NCBI RefSeq assembly: GCF_017104565.1
Contig: NZ_JAAGPD010000016.1
Location: forward strand, 1-64,000
Source of the DNA: Paraburkholderia sp. Tr-20389
Lineage (GTDB): Bacteria; Pseudomonadota; Gammaproteobacteria; Burkholderiales; Burkholderiaceae
Length of the DNA: 64,000 bases
Direction: 5' to 3'
Position numbers and translations under genes: made by a program. Under the pieces are notes generated by a model. It did not search any database. It was not told where the DNA came from and worked only from the letters and a program-made list of their open reading frames with translations. Position 1 is the stretch's first letter; each line of letters opens with the position of its first letter. This document shows, piece after piece, positions 53,732 through 61,692 of the stretch.

Positions 53732-53753
53732 GCATTACGTGTTGAAAAAACGC
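53732..53753. promoter_or_regulatory. GntR-type palindrome I
   Basis: The left arm is GCATTACGTGT and the right arm TGAAAAAACGC; the outer five to seven positions are conserved and the centre is degenerate. It starts 105 bp after the start of H, ten helical turns, so both face the same side of DNA. Confidence 0.5.
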
Positions 53754-54105
53754 ATAAACGGTCATGCTTGAAATATTTACTTTCAAAACGTAAGACGGAC
53801 CGCGCAACTATTGATTGGCGAACCTTTCTTGCGACAGAGGTCGTGACAGGGGAGATCTGGCTGCGCAGGCAGCTTGGAGGCGGACTCAGAACGATGTTCA
53901 CGAGCGCGCCCCTTGAGTCTTGGGAGCGCGCTCGGGGTCTCGGGTCGTATCCGACACGGATGTCAGATCGGACTGTGTGACGTTTGTGGACTCGCGAAGC
54001 CGGTGTTTTAGCGGGCAGCATGGCAGAATCTTGCTCCCCACACCTGTCCAGGCGTCGTTCAATAAAATGCTGAAGCGGGAGGTGCGCTGGAATTATTGAT
54101 CGTCA

Positions 54106-54384
54106 TCACTGGTGAGCGTAGACGGTTGAGTTCAGGTAGGCGAGCTGGCCGTCTTTCTCCGCATGGACGAGGTCGCGATACACCTGTGCGTGGGTTTCTT
54201 GTTGAGCCGCCGTGCCGTAAGGGGGAATCCAGTGACCGGCCTGCGCGGCGGCACCGACGAGCTTCACTTGCGTCATGGTCGGTTGATATGCCGCGTAGTT
54301 CGGCGATGAAGCGGGGGTTTGTGCGAACGCACTGGTGGCCGTTGCGAGGCCTGCGAATGCTGCTGCAATCATCATTGCTTTCAT
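54106..54384 (-). CDS. Small exported DUF4148 protein
   Basis: This encodes 92 residues from ATG at 54384, preceded by AGGATCG; an upstream in-frame start would add 10 residues without a signal-peptide look. The signal peptide is KAMMIAAAFAGLATATSAFA. The mature part contains AGHWIPPYGTAAQQETHAQV and YRDLVHAEKDGQLAYLNSTV, nearly the same ending as the protein at 23045. The family is of unknown function and predicted periplasmic. It is transcribed toward the GntR-controlled carrier region but separately. Confidence 0.85.
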   Translation of the reverse strand: MKAMMIAAAFAGLATATSAFAQTPASSPNYAAYQPTMTQVKLVGAAAQAGHWIPPYGTAAQQETHAQVYRDLVHAEKDGQLAYLNSTVYAHQ

Positions 54385-54739
54385 GATATCGATCCTTGGT
54401 GGTTGAGTCGTCACTAGCGGCTGTCATCGTTGGCTAACCGTTGTGAACAGGTTATTCCCAAGGCGGTATCAGAAAGGAAGCGTCATTGTGAAGAAAGTTT
54501 AATCTCGCAAACTGAGCCTCGAGCGACGAGTATTGGTCTGTCGGCAAGGGTCTGGATTATCTATCCGAAGGCTTGCCCGTATTAAATTTCGTCTAACGAT
54601 GAGTTCGACGCCTCATTGAAGCATCATGCTCCGGAGGGCGTCATAGTTACTGGCCGGGGGTCAAGAAGCGGGGCCGGGCTGGAGAGCTGTGCCGCAAGTG
54701 CGGCTGGGGACCGCATGGGTCCCGAGCCAGTCTCAACTT
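54385..54739. other. Gene-free stretch, 355 bp
   Basis: This is the upstream region of the DUF4148 gene and the 3' side of the next porin. No gene, terminator hairpin or palindrome of the GntR type was recognised. Confidence 0.4.
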
Positions 54740-55942
54740 TCAAAACCTATGCGTCATGCCGACGATGGCAGCTACGGCGCGACCGGTACTTGAGTAGGTC
54801 GATCCGTAGAAATTCGCGACTGCTGCCTTTCCAGTGGAGTCGGTACCCGAGGCTGTTTCAAAGAAGCCATCAGCATATAGGGAAGTGCGTCTCGTTACCG
54901 AGTAGGTTGCGCCGATATTGACCTGATTGTAATGCGCACTACCATAGTCGCCCGCTCCGGAATTGCGTGTGTAGATGTAGGCTGCTGCAAGTGTCAATGC
55001 GGGGCTCGCAGCATATTTTACGTTCAGCTCTCCGGAATTAAATGTTGCGCTTCCACCGTTGTATTTGATCCCATAGCTTCCACCGGCATTTACCGCGCCC
55101 AGATCCCGGAATTGGGTGTTTGAGTAAAGGGCGGAGACTGTAAATTGACCTGCGACGTAGGATCCACCGGCTGTCACAATCTGTTGTGAGCCGGCGGATG
55201 CGTAGCCACCAAAGATTCGGCTTGGCATATTGTTAGAGGAGCCAGCGGCTGTCGTCGAGGAGTTTCCCTGGTCGCCGAACGTCGCATAGTAAGGGTCCTT
55301 CGTGAACATGTAGCTCGCGCCGAGCTTCAGCGGGCCGTTCGCGTAGCCAAGCCCGATGTCTTTTACCGAATTCTGCGCGAACCTTCCTGCTACATTCCCC
55401 AATCCGTAGAGCACGCCGAGCGTGAACCCGCCGACGTTCGGACTCGTGTATTTCACAGAATTCTGGATGCGATTCGACGTATCAACGTTGTCGACGTCAG
55501 CTGCTCGCGTGCCGTATCCCAGGCCACAGGCGGCCCAGTCCGCGCCAGACGCAAACACGCTCGTCGTGTCGTTGCTGACCGAGTATTGGCGGCCTAGAGC
55601 GAGCGTCCCCCACGATGCACTGCTCAAGCCAATGAACGCTTTCCGGCCGAATAGTAGGCCGCCTTGACCCGATGCTCCAGTGCCAACTGTAAATCCGTTC
55701 TCAAGGTTGAAGATTGCGTCGAGACCATCCCCGAGATACTCAGAACCTCGAAGCCCCCAACGCGACGGGGTGGCAGTGGAAACGCCATAGGATGATCTGC
55801 CCTTGATGTTGCTGTTATAGAGGAGGCCCGCGTCGATCACCCCGTACATATTCAAACTATTCTGTGCTCGTGCCGTGCTCGTGGCGACGCACAGTGCTAT
55901 GCCGACAGCGATTCCAGCCGCCTTGTCTGCGGTCATCCGCAT
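54740..55942 (-). CDS. Outer-membrane porin
   Basis: This encodes 400 residues from an ATG at 55942 (RMTADKAAGIAVGIALCVAT, cleaved after ARA); an ATG two codons later is equally possible, and a longer frame from 56035 is unlikely because it would bury the signal peptide. Family blocks are SRWGLRGSEYLGDGLDAIFN, FGRKAFIGLSSASWGTLALG and the end AIVGMTHRF. It resembles the porin at 35318 in its first strands. It lies between the carrier cluster and the GntR copy 3 region, so its partners are uncertain. No conserved operator was found upstream. Confidence 0.9.
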   Translation of the reverse strand: MRMTADKAAGIAVGIALCVATSTARAQNSLNMYGVIDAGLLYNSNIKGRSSYGVSTATPSRWGLRGSEYLGDGLDAIFNLENGFTVGTGASGQGGLLFGRKAFIGLSSASWGTLALGRQYSVSNDTTSVFASGADWAACGLGYGTRAADVDNVDTSNRIQNSVKYTSPNVGGFTLGVLYGLGNVAGRFAQNSVKDIGLGYANGPLKLGASYMFTKDPYYATFGDQGNSSTTAAGSSNNMPSRIFGGYASAGSQQIVTAGGSYVAGQFTVSALYSNTQFRDLGAVNAGGSYGIKYNGGSATFNSGELNVKYAASPALTLAAAYIYTRNSGAGDYGSAHYNQVNIGATYSVTRRTSLYADGFFETASGTDSTGKAAVANFYGSTYSSTGRAVAAIVGMTHRF

Positions 55943-56667
55943 GCGCTTTAAACTGCGGTGTAGTTCACGGGCGTCTGTGCTGGTTAATCTGCTCCACGTG
56001 GGGCGCGCGAGCCAAGGTTTAGGTTTGTTTTGCATTCGAGTCCTGGGTTTAAAGACCGCGTGAGAGTGCGGCAGGAACGAATGCTAGTTAATCGTGCATC
56101 CATCGCTTAAGCATTGATTCACATAAGCATGTCACATAGACGAAAAGCTGGTTACTGTCTGTTTAGTTAGATGCTTCGTCCACAACGAGACGAGCACAGT
56201 CGAGGAGCACGATTTTTTTCGAAATATTCAAATGAATCAACACGCCGGAGGTATTCACTTTGGTTTTCTTGGGGGCGTGCGTGCGCGACTATCGGCTAAC
56301 GCGACTGGATGATTATTCAACGTTCCGAAAGATAAAATTTCAGGAGACGCGTGGTGAAATGAATACGCCATGCGAAAGGATCAATCCTCGAAAACACGAC
56401 AACGAGTTCCGCTCCTATGGCGTGCGGCAATGCAAGGTTGATCGACCGTCTTCGAGCCTGCGTACTACGCTCATACCGATATCACGTAGCACCGCGCCTG
56501 TCTAACTGACGTCTCGGCCTTAAAAGAGGGAGAGTTTAGTCGGGGATGACCTGTGTGATTTGATGGCTTAGTTTCACGTCATCACACCGCGACGTGACTT
56601 GCGTGGCGCGATTGATTCTGTGCAAAGCGTCGCATGCGGCTTCCGGCTACACGCGGCTTGCGCTCGC
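55943..56667. other. Gene-free stretch, 725 bp
   Basis: No gene is supported. The DNA near 56085-56250 is AT-rich and probably holds the porin promoter. A plus-strand frame at 56260-56505 has no recognisable protein or ribosome-binding site. No palindrome of the two operator families occurs. Confidence 0.45.
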
Positions 56668-57333
56668 TCAGCTCTGGCCGAGCAATGCTTTGAGCCGTTT
56701 TACCGCGCTGTCCGTCGTCGTCAGTGTCGGGCGTCGAGAGGTCAGTTCAGCAGCGGCATGTGCACTTGTCATCGAAAACTGCGCGAAACATATGACGTCG
56801 TCGCCCGAACCGTCCGCACAGGCCTGGGCAATCAGTTGGTCATGGGTCTGTCGGTCACCCCCCTTTAGGGCATCCAACGCACCATCGACGAAAATCGGTG
56901 TAACCGCGATTGCGGCGCCTCTGCTCGACGCGAGTTCGTCGAACTCCCGCATGATCGGGGCTAGTGCGGGTTTGAACGTCGCAACCAGCAAGATTTTTCG
57001 ACCAATTTCGAGGGCCTCTTCAATCATCGCCTCGTTTGGCTTGAGTACTGGAATATCGATGCCCGTACGGGCCGACTCAACGGCTAGTCCGAACGATGAG
57101 CAAGTGAACAGGATTCCATCCGCACCGGTATCCAACGAGTACCGCAGGAGCGCTGAAAATCTGGGGGCCAGAGACATGATGTCGCCTCCGGCGCGGTCGA
57201 GATCCGCGGTAAGGGACTCGTCAAGAAGGTTGCAAGTTGTAGCATCTGGCCATAGCCGCCGGAAGCTTTCGGTAATTGGTTCAATCGCAACGGGCGTTGC
57301 GTGAATGAGGCTGATCCGGGCGCCGCTGCTCAT
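56668..57333 (-). CDS. Asp/Glu/hydantoin racemase-superfamily protein
   Basis: This encodes 221 residues from ATG at 57333, with GAGGG just upstream; upstream frame continuation is not protein-like. Two active-site cysteines are placed as in aspartate/glutamate racemases: C78 in GILFTCSSFG and C182 in DDVICFAQFS. The fold is two pseudosymmetric alpha/beta halves. Members also include arylmalonate decarboxylase and maleate isomerase, which use the same Cys pair. In this neighbourhood a dicarboxylate isomerase or decarboxylase is as plausible as an amino-acid racemase. It diverges from the GntR copy 3 gene. Confidence 0.83.
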   Translation of the reverse strand: MSSGARISLIHATPVAIEPITESFRRLWPDATTCNLLDESLTADLDRAGGDIMSLAPRFSALLRYSLDTGADGILFTCSSFGLAVESARTGIDIPVLKPNEAMIEEALEIGRKILLVATFKPALAPIMREFDELASSRGAAIAVTPIFVDGALDALKGGDRQTHDQLIAQACADGSGDDVICFAQFSMTSAHAAAELTSRRPTLTTTDSAVKRLKALLGQS

Positions 57334-57351
57334 AAACCCTCGCGTTATAAA

Positions 57352-57379
57352 ATTGTACGGAGACATCCGATAGTACAAT
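57352..57379. promoter_or_regulatory. Inverted repeat between racemase and GntR copy 3
   Basis: The arms ATTGTAC (57352-57358) and GTACAAT (57373-57379) are exact complements with a 14-bp spacer. A TACA/TGTA dyad overlaps its right side (57374-57389 area). It lies 18 bp upstream of the racemase start and 144 bp upstream of the regulator start. A related site is at 62881. Confidence 0.55.
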
Positions 57380-57522
57380 AGACTGTATGAAATTGGGTGC
57401 TCGAAATTGCTTACCGTGGTCGGAATTGCTGCCGTTTTGGTTGTCGACGGTAGCCCGGCTGTGTTCCCTTGCATCAAACTACAATCTATGATAACAACAG
57501 GGAATCACTTGTCCAGCCCACC

Positions 57523-58479
57523 ATGAAAACTGACATAACAGGCGCTCTCGCTGACCAGGTAGCGGCGAAAATCGTTGATATCGCTCGCACGCGCTCGCTT
57601 CGAGCGGGAGACCATCTGCGCGAAGAAGCGCTGGCTTCCGAGCTGGGACTTTCCCGTTCACCTGTGCGACGAGGTCTCGCCTTGCTCGCAGAGCATGGCA
57701 TTGTCGTGAAGGAACCTAATCGCGGAATCTTCCTGGCCCTCGACGCGCACGGGATCGACATCTCCAAACTGCCATTCGGCGTCGATCCGCTCGAAGACCT
57801 CTATTTACGCTTGGCGGACGATTGTCTGACAGAGGAGTTGCGCGAAGAATTTTACGAAGCGGAATTGCTTAGACGGTATGACGTACCACGGGGACAGCTG
57901 CTTAGGGTGCTCACGCGGCTTGCCAACGAAGGAATGATCTCCCGCAAGCCGGGGCAGGGGTGGAAAATCAATCCATTCGTGCATGATCGCGAAGCGTATA
58001 TCCAAAGTTACCGGTTCAGGATGGCTATTGAACCGGCGGCGTTGCTCGAACCTGCTTTTCGCATCGACAAAGCAGGCTTCGCCAAGGCGAGAAAGGTTCA
58101 ATTGGAGATGCTTGAAGGCGACATTTTCAAGTTGCCGCGGCCGATGTTGTTTAAGCACGGGTCGGAGTTTCACGAGATGCTCGTAAGGTGCTCGGGCAAC
58201 CGATTCTTCATTGAAGCAATGGAACGTCAGAATCAGCTTCGCCGCTTCATGGAATACAAGGCCGCGACCAACCGCACCCGCCTGATTCGGCAGTGCCAGG
58301 AGCACCTCGAGATGCTCGATCTGATAGAAAGTGGTGGCCGCGATCACGCGGCCGCTTTTATGCGGAAGCATCTGGATGTTGTCAGCAAGATCAAGGCAAG
58401 GGAGGAGGAGCAGGAAGAGGCGGAACTGCACGGGGAACGAAAAGCGTCCGTGCGTTCTATCCCCGAAGCGCATTTCTAG
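57523..58479 (+). CDS. GntR/FCD-type regulator with two winged helices (copy 3)
   Basis: This encodes 318 residues from ATG at 57523; an ATG 18 codons upstream is possible. The first winged helix is at about 12-70 (LREEALASELGLSRSPVRRG), the second at about 85-145 (FYEAELLRRYDVPRGQLLRV, NEGMISRKPGQGWKI). The FCD-like helical domain carries FRMAIEPAALLEPAFRI and FHEMLVRCSGNRFFIEAMER, nearly the same as in copy 2. The C-terminus has an acidic coiled tail (KAREEEQEEAELHGERK) not found in the other copies. It likely binds the ATTGTAC repeat upstream and at 62881. Confidence 0.88.
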   Translation: MKTDITGALADQVAAKIVDIARTRSLRAGDHLREEALASELGLSRSPVRRGLALLAEHGIVVKEPNRGIFLALDAHGIDISKLPFGVDPLEDLYLRLADDCLTEELREEFYEAELLRRYDVPRGQLLRVLTRLANEGMISRKPGQGWKINPFVHDREAYIQSYRFRMAIEPAALLEPAFRIDKAGFAKARKVQLEMLEGDIFKLPRPMLFKHGSEFHEMLVRCSGNRFFIEAMERQNQLRRFMEYKAATNRTRLIRQCQEHLEMLDLIESGGRDHAAAFMRKHLDVVSKIKAREEEQEEAELHGERKASVRSIPEAHF

Positions 58480-58799
58480 ATCGGCGGGTCATGGCTCATG
58501 GGTATCCGCTGCTCCCGATTCTGCCGGGAAGCCTGTGGGGCACTGCAGAAATGTGCCTTGGACAGTCTTCATTTTGAAAACCGTGCGAGCTTGCCCGCTC
58601 GGCCCGTGTTGGGGAAAGCGTTCGGCGCACGTCTCGCTGTATGGGGTATCCAGTTCCTGCGACGCCATTTAAAGATGATTCTCATGACCCCGGTAGACCG
58701 ATCATAAAACGCGTGGGAAAACGGAAGGGCCCGAATCCTGTACGAATGGACCGAGGACATATGTCTCTGGGCAGCGTAGGGACGCAGATTGCAACAGTG
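58480..58799. other. Convergent region, 320 bp, with a half palindrome
   Basis: No gene is supported. A perfect right arm TCATAAAACGC of the GntR palindrome occurs at 58702-58712, but the left side is unrelated. Because this lies at the 3' ends of two genes it may be a remnant. Confidence 0.4.
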
Positions 58800-59765
58800 T
58801 CATTCCGCGAATTTGAACAGGCGTGCAGGATTGTCCACGAGGATGATTCTTCGTGTCGCACCGTCTGGTACCCATGCGAAAAAGTTTGCCAACAGGTTCC
58901 TGTCGTCGACGGGGTAAAAGGGACTAATATCGTCGCGGTCGCGACCGGTAACTTTCCGTGAATCAGTGTGAGGCCAGTCAGTTGCCCACAATACGCGATG
59001 GGGGTTCGCGTTCAAGAAGGCGGTAGCGAGTTCGCGCATGCCCGGATATTCTGACGGAGCAGACACGTGGTACATCGCGGACAGCTTCACGTACGTATTG
59101 CCCTCGATCAGCATTTCTAGTACTGAACGCATCCCATCTTGATCCAGCCCCGTCGAGTCTGCCCCGGCAAAGTGATCAAGGACGAACGGAGCGGGAGATG
59201 CCCGAATCACGTCTGCTAATGACGAGATGATCTTTAAGGGGAAGAATGCCTGCACGTGCCAGCCTAGTTCCGCGGCCTGTTTGGCGGATCTCTCGAGCAC
59301 ACGCTTAAGTACAGGCATCTCCTTGATCCCGCCGGTCTGATTGATCCGGATACCGACGATACCTGCCGCCCGTAGGCGATCTATTTCTATCGAGGAAGGG
59401 TTGGAGGAAATCACGGCGATTCCCTTGGCTGCGGAGCCGAGTTCGCTGAGGGCATCCATAAGGCATGAATTGTCAGTCCCGTAGAAGCTTGGCTGAACGA
59501 GAACAGAGCGCTCGATCCCGAGTTTTGCATGAATGGATCTCAACTCGCCGACCGAAGCCATGGGTGGTGTGTAAACCCGTGAGCTCACCATCGGATAGCG
59601 ATTGTACGGACCTATCACGTGCGAATGACAGTCGCACGCATGCGCGGGCAGGCACAAGGCAGAATGCGCGGGAGCCGGTTTGCAGGCGGCGGCAATGAGT
59701 GGAGTTGCGGACGCGGCGGCGCAGCCGACGGCGATTGTCTCTAGCATATTGCGACGGGTAACCAC
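58800..59765 (-). CDS. Exported amidohydrolase (LigI / 2-pyrone-4,6-dicarboxylate lactonase-like)
   Basis: This encodes 321 residues from GTG at 59765 after GGAG. The N-terminus VTRRNMLETIAVGCAAASAT contains a twin-arginine-like TRRNMLE and a hydrophobic stretch, so export by Tat or Sec is likely. The catalytic core is that of the amidohydrolase-2 family: metal motif HACDCHSHVIGPYNRYP, a HVQAFF strand (metal His), FVLDHFAG and ATDWPHTDS. LigI-type members open lactones of dicarboxylic acids and normally are cytosolic. An exported form is unusual. It is followed upstream by the MFS carrier gene at 59971. Confidence 0.85.
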   Translation of the reverse strand: MVTRRNMLETIAVGCAAASATPLIAAACKPAPAHSALCLPAHACDCHSHVIGPYNRYPMVSSRVYTPPMASVGELRSIHAKLGIERSVLVQPSFYGTDNSCLMDALSELGSAAKGIAVISSNPSSIEIDRLRAAGIVGIRINQTGGIKEMPVLKRVLERSAKQAAELGWHVQAFFPLKIISSLADVIRASPAPFVLDHFAGADSTGLDQDGMRSVLEMLIEGNTYVKLSAMYHVSAPSEYPGMRELATAFLNANPHRVLWATDWPHTDSRKVTGRDRDDISPFYPVDDRNLLANFFAWVPDGATRRIILVDNPARLFKFAE

Positions 59766-59970
59766 ATCTACTCCGTTGGTTTGTTGTGTCTTCAGGTCTT
59801 CAGGCGACTGAAATGCCTTTGCGGGTCATCTGTCCAGATCGCGCGTCGCGATCTGATCAGCTGCCGGAGGGCTGTCAAAGTCGGACGGCGGCATCAACAT
59901 CACAGACATATCGATGTAATGCCGACGCACGTCAATGACCTCTCTATCCACTTCGCAATGCAATTCGGGG

Positions 59971-61308
59971 TTAGCCGACGCTGACATCCGAAGGCTGCGC
60001 CTGGTGCCGAGGGCGAAGCAGCCGCGGAAGTAGCGCTGCCAGGACGCTTGAGATTCCGATCAGAGCTGCCATGCATAACAGCCCCGCAGAGAAAGATCCG
60101 GTTGTGGCTTTCAGCCAACCCATAAGTACCGGCCCCATGAAGCCGCCGAAGGCACCGATTGAACTGATCAGGGCAAGGCCACTGGCCGCTCCCTCACCTA
60201 CAAGGAATTGAGGTGGAATTGACCAGAAAATGCCTCGTGCGGAAGTCACTCCGACAATTGCGATTGTTAGTCCGATCATCGCTACAGACAGACTTGGGAT
60301 CCACACAGCCAGGAGTAGACCGCTTGCACCCAGTGCGCAGGTCACGGCGAGGTTAATGCTGCGACGCCCACCCCGATCGACAGCGCCGGACCAAAGGATC
60401 GTCGCGATGCAACCGCAGAGATATGGCACTGAAGACAGCAGCCCAATCGTAATGATCGACAAGTGATGCTCGCGCAGAATTTGCGGCAGGAAGATGCCGA
60501 TTCCGTACGATCCGACGGTAAAGCCGAACTGAAGCACTGAAAGGGCAATGACACGCATGTCGCGCACTACCGCGCGGAAGTTCGTGCTTGCGTGAGCGCG
60601 GTGTTCGTTTGCAACGGCCTTCGTCAGCGCTTTGCGTTCTTCAGGGGTAAGCCACGAGGCGACATCGGGCCGGTCGGCAAGCGCGAAAAGAAGGACGATT
60701 CCGAGGACAGTCGCAGGCAACCCTTCGAGAATGAACATCCACTGCCAGCCGGCAAGATTCAACAAGCCATCAAGCTGCATGATTGCCGCAGACAGTGGGC
60801 CTGCTACTACTGCGGACAGAGGGATCGCCATCTGGAACCACGCTAGCGCGCGGCTGCGAAAGCGTTTGGGAAACCACGCCAGGAAGAAGAACATGACGCC
60901 CGGATTGAACCCAGCTTCCGCCACACCGAGCAAGAACCGCACGACATAGAAGCTCGTCGGGCCGGTGACCAGCGCGGTAGCCGCAGAGACAAGTCCCCAC
61001 GTTATCATGATCCGCGCTAACCAGATTCGGGCACCATAACGATAAAGCAGGAAGTTGCTGGGGACCTCAAAGAAGCAATACCCAAAAAAAAGGATGCCGG
61101 CACCCCAGCCGAAAGCTTCGGTTGTCAGTCCTAGCGCCTTGTTCATGGTCAGGGCTGCGAAACCGATGTTGGTGCGATCAATATAGTTGACGAGGAAGCA
61201 AAGAGTCATCAATGGCACTAGCCTAAGCGCCGCTTTTCGGATAGCGGAGCTCTCAGGCGACGAGACATCTGCGTTCGTAGCTAACTCGTCAGACGATCTG
61301 GTGCTCAC
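59971..61308 (-). CDS. MFS transporter, ACS family (tartrate/phthalate-type)
   Basis: This encodes 445 residues from GTG at 61308 with GGAGA 6 nt upstream. Twelve membrane segments are seen, with the ACS signature FLVNYIDRTNIGFAALTMNK, GAGILFFGYCFFEVPSNFLL and GVAEAGFNPGVMFFFLAWFP. Family members carry tartrate, 4-hydroxyphenylacetate, phthalate or nicotinate. It lies upstream of the exported amidohydrolase on the same strand, so it probably imports the hydrolysis product. The gene is separated by 205 bp from the amidohydrolase gene, so a second promoter is possible. Confidence 0.9.
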   Translation of the reverse strand: MSTRSSDELATNADVSSPESSAIRKAALRLVPLMTLCFLVNYIDRTNIGFAALTMNKALGLTTEAFGWGAGILFFGYCFFEVPSNFLLYRYGARIWLARIMITWGLVSAATALVTGPTSFYVVRFLLGVAEAGFNPGVMFFFLAWFPKRFRSRALAWFQMAIPLSAVVAGPLSAAIMQLDGLLNLAGWQWMFILEGLPATVLGIVLLFALADRPDVASWLTPEERKALTKAVANEHRAHASTNFRAVVRDMRVIALSVLQFGFTVGSYGIGIFLPQILREHHLSIITIGLLSSVPYLCGCIATILWSGAVDRGGRRSINLAVTCALGASGLLLAVWIPSLSVAMIGLTIAIVGVTSARGIFWSIPPQFLVGEGAASGLALISSIGAFGGFMGPVLMGWLKATTGSFSAGLLCMAALIGISSVLAALLPRLLRPRHQAQPSDVSVG

Positions 61309-61692
61309 TATGTTCTCCTAATTTAATCAAAGAAATTATTATCGATACTTAAATCGTGGCGCCTTCCTGTATGCACCGATTTGCGTGCCGCTGGCTCGAA
61401 AGTGACTCGCTCCGGAGGCCTGCGCCAGACTGCAGATGTGAGGCAGGCGAGGCGTCACATTCGTAACGTCGCCTGTCGTCGTGATCACTTCTAGGTGTGT
61501 CCTGTCCCGGCGTCCTGGCAATCTGAAATGTGGTCCGCGACGGTTTACCGAGACTGCGCGCTCGATACTAGATCGGCAGACCGATTCCACGACCGACGAT
61601 CGTAGTAGAGGACTGCAGGCAGACGCTTCTGCCCGCACGCGTGCAGATTGATCCACTCTTCGATCTCTCGCCCGGCTCTAAGGGGACATCCA
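61309..61692. other. Gene-free stretch, 384 bp
   Basis: This is the upstream region of the MFS gene and downstream end of the dehydrogenase gene. AT-rich DNA at 61310-61355 probably contains the MFS promoter. No repeat of either operator family was recognised. Confidence 0.4.

Larger units (their letters stand above)
53492..54105. other. Regulatory region upstream of the carrier, 614 bp
   Basis: It holds operators H and I. No gene is supported. The stretch from 53755 to 54105 has no recognised element besides ordinary upstream sequence. Confidence 0.45.

Noticed and set aside
58691-58712. Tenth copy of the GntR palindrome
   Set aside because: Only the right arm is conserved (about 15 of 22 positions overall) and it lies at the 3' ends of two convergent genes.
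59594-59601. Extra ATTGTACG copy of the second operator family
   Set aside because: It lies inside the amidohydrolase coding sequence and lacks the second arm.
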